Origin: an uncultured Collinsella sp.
GTDB lineage: Bacteria; Actinomycetota; Coriobacteriia; Coriobacteriales; Coriobacteriaceae
DNA: 12,686 nucleotides
Assembly: GCA_902491055.1 (NCBI GenBank)
Contig: CABUGI010000055.1
Coordinates: forward strand, 1 to 12,686
Direction of reading: 5' to 3'
How positions within the stretch are numbered: position 1 is the first letter of the stretch; each line of letters begins with the position of its first letter. The notes under the pieces are model-generated. The model was given only the letters and a program-made list of their open reading frames with translations. It was not told where the DNA came from and searched no databases. This document shows positions 1 through 6,499 of this stretch, one piece after another. The position numbers and the translations under genes were made by a program.

Positions 1-38
1 TCGAGGTTTGCACCGTCAGCGAACACCTTGATTGCCAT
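1..38 (-). CDS. Partial CDS, start of a transaldolase-family-like protein
   Basis: Only the first 12 codons plus two bases lie inside the window, beginning at an ATG read from 38 downwards and continuing past the left edge. They translate as MAIKVFADGANL followed by a Glu or Asp codon. An AAAGGAA ribosome binding site sits 8 nt upstream (about 47-53), which supports a real gene start. The opening strand with F-A-D-G-A resembles the first beta strand of the small transaldolase / fructose-6-phosphate aldolase (TalC/MipB-like) family, whose members begin with similar K-I-F-x-D-x-A-x-L patterns. That identification comes from a dozen residues and is tentative. The catalytic lysine and the rest of the barrel are outside the window. 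Confidence 0.5.
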   Translation of the reverse strand, partial: MAIKVFADGANL

Positions 39-68
39 CTGCCTGATTCCTTTCGCTTGCATAAGGCC

Positions 69-91
69 GGTAAACTGCTAAACACTTTACC
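69..91. promoter_or_regulatory. Candidate operator dyad upstream of the transaldolase-like gene
   Basis: GGTAAA and TTTACC form perfect 6-bp arms separated by 11 bp, a geometry typical of dimeric repressor sites. On the minus strand the dyad lies 31-53 nt before the start codon at 38. A TTGATA-like -35 with a poor -10 (TAGCAG) at 17-bp spacing would overlap it, so a protein bound here could block transcription initiation. The regulator is not identifiable from the sequence. Confidence 0.35.
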
Positions 92-143
92 TACGTTTAT
101 CAAAGCGTGAGCTGCGGTTTTTTATCTTCTCGGCGAACGGTAT

Positions 144-159
144 AAACACCTCAGTGTTT
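144..159. promoter_or_regulatory. Small dyad AAACAC-4-GTGTTT in the 39-231 gap
   Basis: A perfect 6-bp inverted repeat with a 4-nt centre lies between the HAD phosphatase stop (232) and the transaldolase-like start (38). There is no clear T-tract after it on the minus strand apart from a short TTTAT, so it is weak as a terminator. It shares the AAACAC/GTGTTT hexamer with the dyad at 69-91, so both may be read by the same regulator. The rest of 39-231 shows no coding signal. Confidence 0.25.
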
Positions 160-231
160 GGATTGATAAATCGATTGAGCATGCAAAAGCAAAGAGTCGC
201 AGTTTGAGCAAACGTCAGAACGCGGGATTCA

Positions 232-1059
232 TTAGATGAGGCCGAAATGCTGCATCGCCGTGACGGTGCCGTCGTGTGCGACATCGTCGGTCACGTAGTC
301 GGCGACCGCCTTGACCTCGGGCATGGCGTTGCCCATGGCCACGGCCGTCTCGACAGCAGCGAGCATGCCCAGGTCGTTGCCGGAATCACCAAAGCCAAAG
401 GTGCGCGCGTTGCCGGTGCGACCCAGGTATTCCAGCGCTCGCGCCACTCCCACGCCCTTGTCAATGCCCTTGGGGCTCAGCTCGCGATTCTGACCACCGG
501 TGTTGCACAGCTCAAACTCGCGATCGATAAAGCCATCATCGTTGGCTACGCGAGCCAGGTCACTCGCGACGATGCCTACCTTGCCCACGCGCAGACGGCC
601 GTCGACGCGCATTTCCTCGGTGCTGTGCACCACAGAAGTGCCGATCAGAGACGACTGCTCAACACCCGCGGGTTCCAGGGCAAAAGTAGCCACGTTGGTC
701 TCGAAAAAGGCCTCAATCCCTGCCGCGGCCATACGGCGCGCAAGCTCCTCGATAACGTCCTCGTCAAAGCAGTCCTCATGCACCACGCGGCCCTCGACCT
801 CGAGCGTCGCTCCCGCCATGGCAACGACACCCGCCGGGTTCAGCGCGCGCAGGCCATCGGCAATCAGCCACAAGGGACGACCCGTGCAGATAAATGCCTG
901 GTGTCCCGCGTCGCGCAGACGATGAAACGCCTCGACGACCGCCTGCGAGGGGTGAACCGCCGAAAAGTCCTTGTCGGTCATGTTGTCGGGATCGAACGAC
1001 GTCAGCGTGCCGTCCACGTCAAAAAAGAGCACGGCAGAATCGGGGCACGCATCAATCAT
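232..1059 (-). CDS. HAD-superfamily (Cof/IIB-type) phosphatase
   Basis: This 275-residue cytosolic protein carries all four HAD motifs. Motif I is FFDVDGTLT, with nucleophile D14 and general acid D16. Motif II is the TGRP at 59-62. Motif III is a KG pair at K201. Motif IV is GFGDSGNDLGML, with Mg2+-binding D225 and D229. The long insert between motifs II and III is the C2B-type cap of Cof-like enzymes, which dephosphorylate sugar phosphates, nucleotides or cofactors such as FMN and PLP. The substrate cannot be read from the sequence. The ATG at 1059 has an AAAGGAA ribosome binding site 6-7 nt upstream. The gene is transcribed divergently from rlmKL across a 75-nt gap, and the transaldolase-like gene follows 193 nt downstream on the same strand, perhaps with its own promoter. 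The long plus-strand open frame over the same stretch is a GC-driven shadow. Confidence 0.9.
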   Translation of the reverse strand: MIDACPDSAVLFFDVDGTLTSFDPDNMTDKDFSAVHPSQAVVEAFHRLRDAGHQAFICTGRPLWLIADGLRALNPAGVVAMAGATLEVEGRVVHEDCFDEDVIEELARRMAAAGIEAFFETNVATFALEPAGVEQSSLIGTSVVHSTEEMRVDGRLRVGKVGIVASDLARVANDDGFIDREFELCNTGGQNRELSPKGIDKGVGVARALEYLGRTGNARTFGFGDSGNDLGMLAAVETAVAMGNAMPEVKAVADYVTDDVAHDGTVTAMQHFGLI

Positions 1060-1097
1060 ATGGGTTCCTTTCGGGGGCGAGAGTAAACGAAGTATCC

Positions 1098-1107
1098 ATC
1101 ATATAAT
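1098..1107. promoter_or_regulatory. Overlapping divergent -10 boxes
   Basis: A perfect TATAAT on the plus strand (1102-1107) lies 28 nt before the rlmKL start. A TATGAT on the minus strand (plus positions 1098-1103) lies 39 nt before the HAD phosphatase start and overlaps it. Neither has a recognisable TTGACA-like -35 at 16-18 bp. If both are used, the two polymerases would compete for the same DNA. Confidence 0.45.
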
Positions 1108-1134
1108 GGAGCGACGCAACCAGAGAGGTCACCC

Positions 1135-3693
1135 ATGGAATTTTACGCAAGCTGCCCCGAGGGCTTTGAGTCCGCACTCGCCGATGAGCTTAAACGCCTC
1201 GGGCTTTCGCATGTTCGCCGGCTGAAGGGCCGCGCTACATTTGAGGGCGAGCTCGAAGAAGGCTACCGCGCCTGCCTGTGGTCACGCCTGGCGAGCCGTG
1301 TGTTCGTGGTACTCGGGCGCTTTGAGGCGCAGGATGCCGATGAACTGTACGACAGCGTTTACGACATCGCCTGGGAGACCATCATCCGCCCCGGTGCCAC
1401 CATCGCCATCACCGCCCGCGGCGTGACCGAGCAGCTGCGCAACACGCACTTCTCGGCCCTGCGCGCCAAGGACGCATTGTGCGACCGCTTGGCCGAAACC
1501 ACGGGCCGTCGCGCCGATGTCGACGCCGCCGATCCCGATGTTCACCTGCTGCTTTCGCTGCGTCAGCGCCGCGCGAGCATCAGCCTGGACCTTTCGGGCG
1601 ACCCGCTGTTCAAGCGCCTACCGCCCGCGGCGACCCGTGCCGGCGAGGGCGCGCACGTGTTGCGCCCCGACTACGCCGCCCTGGTGTTGGCGCAGGTCGG
1701 CTGGACCGCACTGTGCGAGCGCGAGTTAACGGCTGACGATTACGAGAATGAAGCCCTTCCCACGCTAATCGATGCCTCGTGCGCCGGCGGCGGCCTGTTG
1801 CTGGAAGCCGTGAACATTCTGACCGACCGCGCCCCGGGCGCCGCACGCGAGCGCTGGGGCTTTGAGGGCTGGCAGCTGCACGACGCCGCCCTGTGGGAGC
1901 AGCTGCTTGCCGAGGCGCGCTCGTGCGAGGCGGCAGCGCGCGAGCGGCAGGCGCGCATCGTGGCCGTAGACATCGACCCCGCCGCCCGCAAGACTGCCGA
2001 GCGCATGGTCAAGTGCGCCGGCTACAAGCGTTTTGTCGACTTTTGCGCCGCCAAGCCCGCCACCGTGCTGGACCATGCGGGCGCCGTCGCCGGTGCCGCC
2101 GTGGTCGCAGACACCACCGAGACCCCGCTTTCGCTCATGCACGACGCCATGACGCTGGTCGGTGAGCTGCGCCACGCGCCCGAGCTCGCTTCGGCACCGG
2201 TCGCCGCGCTCACCCGCGATGGCCTTATGGCCCGCGCGCTCCATGCCGAGCCCGCGCGCTCCATCGCCGTCATGCCCAATAACGAGGAGGCGGCTCTTGA
2301 GGTTTGGCCCTCGCTCGACCACGCCGCCGCAGCTTTTGAGGCTGCGACCAGTGCGGATGCCGAGGAGCAGACCGCAGACGCTCAAGACGAAACCGCCGAC
2401 ACCCCCACGTCCGAACCTGCTGCCACGCTCGACCTGGGCGACGGCAAGCCGCTGCCCGTGCTCATCCCCGAGTCGGAGCAGTTCGCCAACCGCCTGCGCA
2501 AGAATGCCCGTCTGCGTCGCAAGTGGGCAAAGCGCGAGGGCGTGAGCTGCTACCGCGTCTACGATGCCGACCTGCCCGACTACTCCGCCGCCATTGACCT
2601 GTACGAGGGCTGCCCGCAGACGCCGGGCCGCTGGCTCGTCATCGCCGAGTACGCCGCGCCTAAGACCATCGATCCCGCGCTAGCCCAGGCCCGCATGCTC
2701 GACATCTTGGCCATCGCGCCGCGCATCCTGGATGTTCCGGCCGAGCATGTGCACGCCAAGGCCCGCATGCGCTCGCGTGGCGGCTCGCAGTACGGCAAGC
2801 AGGGCGCCGGCAAGGGCGGATCGGGCGAGCGCGCCAACATCGCTCGCCGTCGCCTGCCGCTCATCGAAGAGGGTGGACTCACCTTTGCCGTCAACTTTGA
2901 CGATTATCTGGATGTGGGCATCTTCCTGGATCACCGCGTCACCCGCAACCTGGTGCGCGAGCACGCCAAGCAGGCGCGCCGCTTCCTCAACCTGTTTGCC
3001 TACACCGGCACTGCCACCTGCTACGCGGCCGATGGCGGCGTCGAGGAGACCGTGACGGTCGACCTTTCCAACACCTATCTGGACTGGGCCGAGCGCAACA
3101 TGCGCCAAAACGGCTTTGTGGGGCCGCAGCATCACTTTGTGCGCGACGACGTGCTCGCCTGGATTCGTGACCAGCGCCAGACGCGCAACCGCTGGGACTT
3201 GATCTTTGTCGACCCGCCCACGTTCTCGAACTCGTCCAAGATGGGCCGTCGCACTTGGGATGTCCAGCGCGACCATGTCGAGCTTTTGGCCGGCATATCT
3301 CGCCTGCTTGCACAGGGCGGACATGCCATCTTTAGCTGCAACCTGCGCGGCTTCCGCCCCGAGACACGCAAGCTCGCCCGCGCGGGCGTGGTGTTGGAGG
3401 ACATTACGGCGCAGACCATCCCCGAGGATTTCGCGCGCAACCAGAAGGTGCACCACTGCTATATCGTGCGCCGCCTGCCCATTGAGGACGCCATGGCCGA
3501 GGTCGGCTTTAGCGCCGAGGAGATTGCCGAGCGCGTCGAGGAGCTACGCAACCCCGAGGCCCGCAAGCCTCGCGCGGCAGTGCCCGCGCACGCGCAGGCC
3601 GGCAACGGCAAGTCCAACTTTGCCGGCAAGCCCTCCCCCGCAGGCAAGTCCAAAAAGAAGAAGTTCTACGCCAGCAAGCCCAAGGGCAAATAA
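1135..3693 (+). CDS. rlmL: RlmKL-type 23S rRNA methyltransferase with an apparently degenerate RlmL half
   Basis: This 852-residue protein is colinear with the fused E. coli RlmKL (about 700 residues), which makes m2G2445 (RlmL half) and m7G2069 (RlmK half) in 23S rRNA. Residues 1 to about 160 are the THUMP-type RNA-binding region, ending near SISLDLSGD. The first Rossmann domain keeps family spacing (TDRAPG, RWGFEGW, V-D-I-D-P at 278-282), but its motif I reads DASCAGGG from D213 where RlmL has DPMCGSGT, and the NPPYGERL catalytic loop is replaced by D-T-T-E-T around 326-330. An acidic, Ala/Thr-rich linker (about 398-432) follows and accounts for part of the extra length. The RlmK half is intact: NRLRKNxxxxxKWA, YDADLPDY, FLDHRVTR, FAYTGTA at 621-627 and DPPTFSNS from D693. 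A Lys/Gly-rich tail of about 50 residues may contact RNA. An AGAGAGG ribosome binding site lies 6 nt before the ATG. RlmK activity is well supported; RlmL activity is doubtful. Confidence 0.9.
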   Translation: MEFYASCPEGFESALADELKRLGLSHVRRLKGRATFEGELEEGYRACLWSRLASRVFVVLGRFEAQDADELYDSVYDIAWETIIRPGATIAITARGVTEQLRNTHFSALRAKDALCDRLAETTGRRADVDAADPDVHLLLSLRQRRASISLDLSGDPLFKRLPPAATRAGEGAHVLRPDYAALVLAQVGWTALCERELTADDYENEALPTLIDASCAGGGLLLEAVNILTDRAPGAARERWGFEGWQLHDAALWEQLLAEARSCEAAARERQARIVAVDIDPAARKTAERMVKCAGYKRFVDFCAAKPATVLDHAGAVAGAAVVADTTETPLSLMHDAMTLVGELRHAPELASAPVAALTRDGLMARALHAEPARSIAVMPNNEEAALEVWPSLDHAAAAFEAATSADAEEQTADAQDETADTPTSEPAATLDLGDGKPLPVLIPESEQFANRLRKNARLRRKWAKREGVSCYRVYDADLPDYSAAIDLYEGCPQTPGRWLVIAEYAAPKTIDPALAQARMLDILAIAPRILDVPAEHVHAKARMRSRGGSQYGKQGAGKGGSGERANIARRRLPLIEEGGLTFAVNFDDYLDVGIFLDHRVTRNLVREHAKQARRFLNLFAYTGTATCYAADGGVEETVTVDLSNTYLDWAERNMRQNGFVGPQHHFVRDDVLAWIRDQRQTRNRWDLIFVDPPTFSNSSKMGRRTWDVQRDHVELLAGISRLLAQGGHAIFSCNLRGFRPETRKLARAGVVLEDITAQTIPEDFARNQKVHHCYIVRRLPIEDAMAEVGFSAEEIAERVEELRNPEARKPRAAVPAHAQAGNGKSNFAGKPSPAGKSKKKKFYASKPKGK

Positions 3694-3696
3694 CAA

Positions 3697-3763
3697 AGTT
3701 GCGGTGGAATATGGACTGCTTTGCCTGGAATTAGGCAAATTTAGACCGTATTTCACCGCAACT
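3697..3763. repeat. 67-nt imperfect palindrome between convergent genes
   Basis: The arms begin with a perfect AGTTGCGGTG / CACCGCAACT, continue through AATA/TATT flanked by G-T wobble positions, and close with TTGCCT / AGGCAA around a GGAATT loop. The arms are about 30 nt each. It lies between the rlmKL stop (3693) and the kdpE stop (3788). It could fold in RNA from either gene. A moderate run of T (TTTGTTATTT) follows on the minus strand only, so it may help end kdpE transcripts. It also has the look of a dispersed intergenic palindromic repeat (REP or MITE type), which needs copies elsewhere to confirm. Confidence 0.6.
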
Positions 3764-3787
3764 CATAGTGGGATGGCGGATGCCGAC

Positions 3788-4501
3788 CTATCCCTGGATG
3801 ACCAATCGGTAACCGATACCCACGTGTGTTTGGATATAGCGCGGATGCGCGGGGTCGGATTCGATCTTCTTGCGCAGCGTGCCCATAAAGACGCGCAGGC
3901 TCGCCAGGTCACTCTTGGTTGCCGTGCCCCAAATCTCGTGCAGGATAGACTGGTGCGTCAGCACCTTGTCGGCGTTATGCGCCAGCAGGCATAGCAGTTT
4001 GTACTCGATCGGCGTCAGATGCAGCTCCTCGCCATCCATCGTGGCGATGCCGGCATCAAAATCGATATGCAGCTCACCGGTATCGAACGAGCCCTCGGAG
4101 GCAACGCCGCCCGTTTGCGCATACGAGAGGCGCCTAAGCGTCGTGCGAATGCGCGCGAGCAACTCCTCGACCGAAAACGGCTTGGTCAGGTAATCGTCGG
4201 CGCCGGCATCGAGTGCGCGAATCTTGTCCGCATCCTCACTGCGCGCCGAGACCACGATGATCGGCATGCCCGACCATGCGCGCACCGATTCCACCACCTT
4301 GACGCCGTCCATATCGGGCAGACCAAGATCGAGCAGCACAATGCTCGGTGCCTGCGATGAGGCAGCGGCAATGGCGGCATGGGCGGTCTCCACGGCCATA
4401 TGACGCAAGCCGTGCGCCTCGAGCGCGGCAACGATTAAGTTGCGAACGGCGGGGGCGTCCTCAACGACCAAGATGAGCGGTTTTACGGCAGAGTTCGGCA
4501 C
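3788..4501 (-). CDS. kdpE: KdpE-like OmpR-family response regulator
   Basis: This 237-residue protein has an N-terminal receiver with the acidic pair E14-D15, phosphoacceptor D58 in VLLDLGLPDMDG, the switch S85 and K107 in LTKPF. A C-terminal OmpR-type winged helix follows (LTPIEYKLLCLLAHN, then RVFMGTLRKKIE and a final HVGIGYRL). KdpE regulators bind DNA when phosphorylated by KdpD and classically switch on the kdpFABC pump. I chose the GTG at 4501 because an AAGGAG sits 7 nt upstream, it lies 4 nt after the kinase stop, and the resulting length fits the family. The frame stays open 27 codons further upstream to 4582, but that extension overlaps the kinase gene and has no family counterpart. 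The pair with the upstream kinase is clearly co-translated. No kdpFABC genes are present here; the nearest potassium gene is kup, so the target may differ. Confidence 0.88.
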   Translation of the reverse strand: MPNSAVKPLILVVEDAPAVRNLIVAALEAHGLRHMAVETAHAAIAAASSQAPSIVLLDLGLPDMDGVKVVESVRAWSGMPIIVVSARSEDADKIRALDAGADDYLTKPFSVEELLARIRTTLRRLSYAQTGGVASEGSFDTGELHIDFDAGIATMDGEELHLTPIEYKLLCLLAHNADKVLTHQSILHEIWGTATKSDLASLRVFMGTLRKKIESDPAHPRYIQTHVGIGYRLVIQG

Positions 4502-4505
4502 AGCG

Positions 4506-6131
4506 CTACTCCTTATCAAACGAAACGTCGGCGACGGGAAGCTCAATCGTAAAGACCGAGCCGTGCGGGTCCGCCGCGGCAACCTCTATGCTACCGCCAT
4601 GCGCCAGTGCAATGGAGCGGCAGAGCGAAAGACCCAAGCCCACGCTGCGGTGGCTGTCGGCCAAACCGTGGTTGGCGGTATAGAACGACTCAAAGATCCG
4701 CTCGCGGTCCTCGGGCGCAATGCCCGGGCCGTCATCGGCCACCGAGCACGCCACGCGTCCATCGTCGACGCCAATCGAAATCACGATATGCGAGCCTGCG
4801 GGCGTATAGGTGATGGCGTTGTTCACCAGATTGACCACCAGCTGCACCATCAGGCGCGCATCGACGTTGACGAGCGCCGGCTCATCGCACGCCACCACCT
4901 TAAGGTCGTGCTCGCGCACGGCAGGGTTCACGTGGCGCAGCGCCTCCTCCACGATATCGTCCATGAGCTCGAGCGTGGTCGACAGGCGCATACCGCCGCC
5001 CTCGAGCTTGGTGATGGCGAGCAGGTTCTCGACGGTGGCGTTGAGCCATTGCGCATCCGAGCGAATGGACAAGAGCAGGCCGCGGCGCGTTTGGGCGTCG
5101 AGCACGGCGGTGCCGGTCGAGCCCTGGTCGAGCAGCACATCGGCATTACCCGAAATACTGGTGAGCGGCGTGCGCAGGTCATGCGAGATGGAGCGCAGCA
5201 GGTTGGCGCGCAGCTGCTCATTTTTGGCAAGCACCGCCGCCTCCTCGCGGGCCTCCATGGCGCGGGCGCGATCGAGCGCCAGCTCGCCTTCGCTCACGAT
5301 AGCATCGGCAAGTGTCCGCTCCTCGTGCGTCAGCACGTCGGGCTCGGCAACGATAGCCAGCACGCCCACCACCGAGGCGGGGTCGCCCGAGCGCGCGAAG
5401 CCGTCGCCTGTGCGAACCGTCAGGTAGATGCCATAAAACGCCGAGCCGCCGAACGTAGCATCGAGCGGCGTTCCCACATAGGCGGACGCCGAGAGCCGCG
5501 GCGGCATCTGCGGCGCCGGCTCGTGCACCGGCGCGGCATCGCCCACGGCCGTGTATGTCGCACGCGGCAGCAGGTCATCGCCCTCGGCGTCGGCGCTGTA
5601 CCACACGACCGGACAGCCCGAAAGACGCGCCAGCTGCGTGGCCACGGCGTGAACGATCTGCTGCTCGTCGGCGCAGCGCTGCAGCATGCGGTTGGTCTCG
5701 AGCACCATATGCGTGCGACGGTCGCTGGCGGCAGCCTGCGCCAAGGCCCGGCGCAGGGCTAACGCAATCGAGCTCGATACAAGCGAGACCACAAACATGA
5801 TGAAGAACATGCCGGGATAGCCGCGGTCGATAAGCGACAGCGAGTAGCGCGGGTCGACAAACAAGAAGTTGTAGAGCGCCACGGCGGCAGCCGAGCTCAG
5901 CAAGCAATACAGGCGACTCCAGGTAAAGAATGCGCACAGCTGCACGGCGAACACATAGACGATCATGATGCTCGGCGCGAGACCCGGATGGTCGAGCAGC
6001 GCGCCCACAATCGTCGCCGCGACCAACAGCCCCACCGACACGCAGGCGTCATACAGAGGAGTGCGGCGCGTCAGCGTTGTGCGCCGCCACCAAAAGCTAT
6101 CGGCAATATCGCCGTCCGTACGGACGTCCAT
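4506..6131 (-). CDS. kdpD: KdpD-like sensor histidine kinase lacking the N-terminal cytoplasmic domain
   Basis: This 541-residue membrane kinase has four hydrophobic segments (about 29-46, 52-70, 73-91, 107-126) forming the DUF4118 module, with the KdpD-typical NFLFVDPRYSL after the third. A GAF-like region follows (about 145-280). Then come the H box SHDLRTPL with H317, the N box NLVNNAITYTP, the G1 box DDGPGIAP and the G2 box VGLGLSLCRS. Classical KdpD (E. coli, about 890 residues) has some 400 residues before the membrane segments, comprising the KdpD sensor domain with a nucleotide-binding motif and a USP-like domain. Here only about 25 residues precede TM1, and no such region is encoded upstream. 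The ATG at 6131 is preceded by a purine-rich AGAGGGG about 11 nt away. It is co-transcribed with kdpE, whose ribosome binding site overlaps its end. Potassium or c-di-AMP sensing would have to work through the membrane/GAF part or a separate subunit. Confidence 0.87.
   Translation of the reverse strand: MDVRTDGDIADSFWWRRTTLTRRTPLYDACVSVGLLVAATIVGALLDHPGLAPSIMIVYVFAVQLCAFFTWSRLYCLLSSAAAVALYNFLFVDPRYSLSLIDRGYPGMFFIMFVVSLVSSSIALALRRALAQAAASDRRTHMVLETNRMLQRCADEQQIVHAVATQLARLSGCPVVWYSADAEGDDLLPRATYTAVGDAAPVHEPAPQMPPRLSASAYVGTPLDATFGGSAFYGIYLTVRTGDGFARSGDPASVVGVLAIVAEPDVLTHEERTLADAIVSEGELALDRARAMEAREEAAVLAKNEQLRANLLRSISHDLRTPLTSISGNADVLLDQGSTGTAVLDAQTRRGLLLSIRSDAQWLNATVENLLAITKLEGGGMRLSTTLELMDDIVEEALRHVNPAVREHDLKVVACDEPALVNVDARLMVQLVVNLVNNAITYTPAGSHIVISIGVDDGRVACSVADDGPGIAPEDRERIFESFYTANHGLADSHRSVGLGLSLCRSIALAHGGSIEVAAADPHGSVFTIELPVADVSFDKE
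4509..4514 (-). promoter_or_regulatory. AAGGAG ribosome binding site that sets the kdpE start
   Basis: The minus strand reads AAGGAG directly before and abutting the TAG stop of the kinase gene (4506-4508), 7 nt before the GTG at 4501. Its placement inside the last kinase codons indicates translational coupling and decides the kdpE start against longer upstream options. Confidence 0.75.
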
Positions 6132-6151
6132 CAGCGCCCCGCCCCTCTCTC

Positions 6152-6212
6152 AAAAACAAAAACCACCACAAAGGGGACAGGCACCTTTGTGGTGGTTTCC
6201 CTTGTGGTGGTT
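6152..6212 (-). repeat. Palindromic element with terminator-like form just upstream of kdpD
   Basis: Perfect 15-bp arms (6160-6174 and 6184-6198, AAACCACCACAAAGG and its complement) enclose a 9-nt loop. On the minus strand the stem is followed by two T-runs broken by one G, the form of a rho-independent terminator. An extra direct copy of TTGTGGTGGTT at 6202-6212 flanks the right arm. The loop and inner arm contain AAAGGGGACAGG, close to the AAAGGGACTG core of the palindrome at 8652-8682. The T-tract ends only about 20 nt before the kdpD start codon, so it may also act as an attenuator between the small membrane gene and kdpD, or be a dispersed repeat inserted there. Confidence 0.65.
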
Positions 6213-6243
6213 CCAAGTGTATAGCCTTTGCAACCTGCGGTCG

Positions 6244-6438
6244 CTAGACAAACAGCACGTGCGCGAGCAGGGCACACACGCACACCGCTCCAAATACCAG
6301 TGCCACGATCGAAATTACGCGGTCGGCCATGTCCATGTTGGCACGATTCGTCAAAAACCGATCTTCGGCGGCGTCGACGCGCGCCTCACGCACCATTTCG
6401 ACCACCGCCTCACGGCCATCAAGCATCTTTGCATCCAT
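6244..6438 (-). CDS. Small single-TM protein between kup and kdpD
   Basis: The 64-residue product has a charged N-terminal half (MDAKMLDGREAVVEMVREA..., many D, E, R) and one C-terminal hydrophobic helix (about 43-63, VISIVALVFGAVCVC then ALLAHVLFV) ending the protein. This predicts a tail-anchored cytosolic domain. I recognise no family. The ATG at 6438 was chosen because GGGGAGG lies 5 nt upstream; an in-frame ATG ten codons earlier (6468) has no ribosome binding site. It follows kup by 61 nt on the same strand and precedes kdpD by 112 nt, so it probably belongs to the same transcript as kup. By position it could be a small accessory or regulatory subunit of Kup or of the truncated sensor kinase, but that is inference from context only. 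Confidence 0.65.
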   Translation of the reverse strand: MDAKMLDGREAVVEMVREARVDAAEDRFLTNRANMDMADRVISIVALVFGAVCVCALLAHVLFV

Positions 6439-6499
6439 GTTTGCCTCCCCGGTCTCAATCTTGTCCATCGAAAACCAACTCCGTGCAACCCGCCGACGT

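Noticed and set aside
247..1086. 279-codon plus-strand frame over the HAD phosphatase
   Set aside because: It is antisense to a gene with all four HAD motifs and has no ribosome binding site of note.
4502..4582. Longer N-terminus for KdpE starting at 4582
   Set aside because: It would overlap the kinase gene by about 77 nt, has no ribosome binding site, and adds a basic stretch not expected before the receiver domain; GTG at 4501 has a proper AAGGAG.
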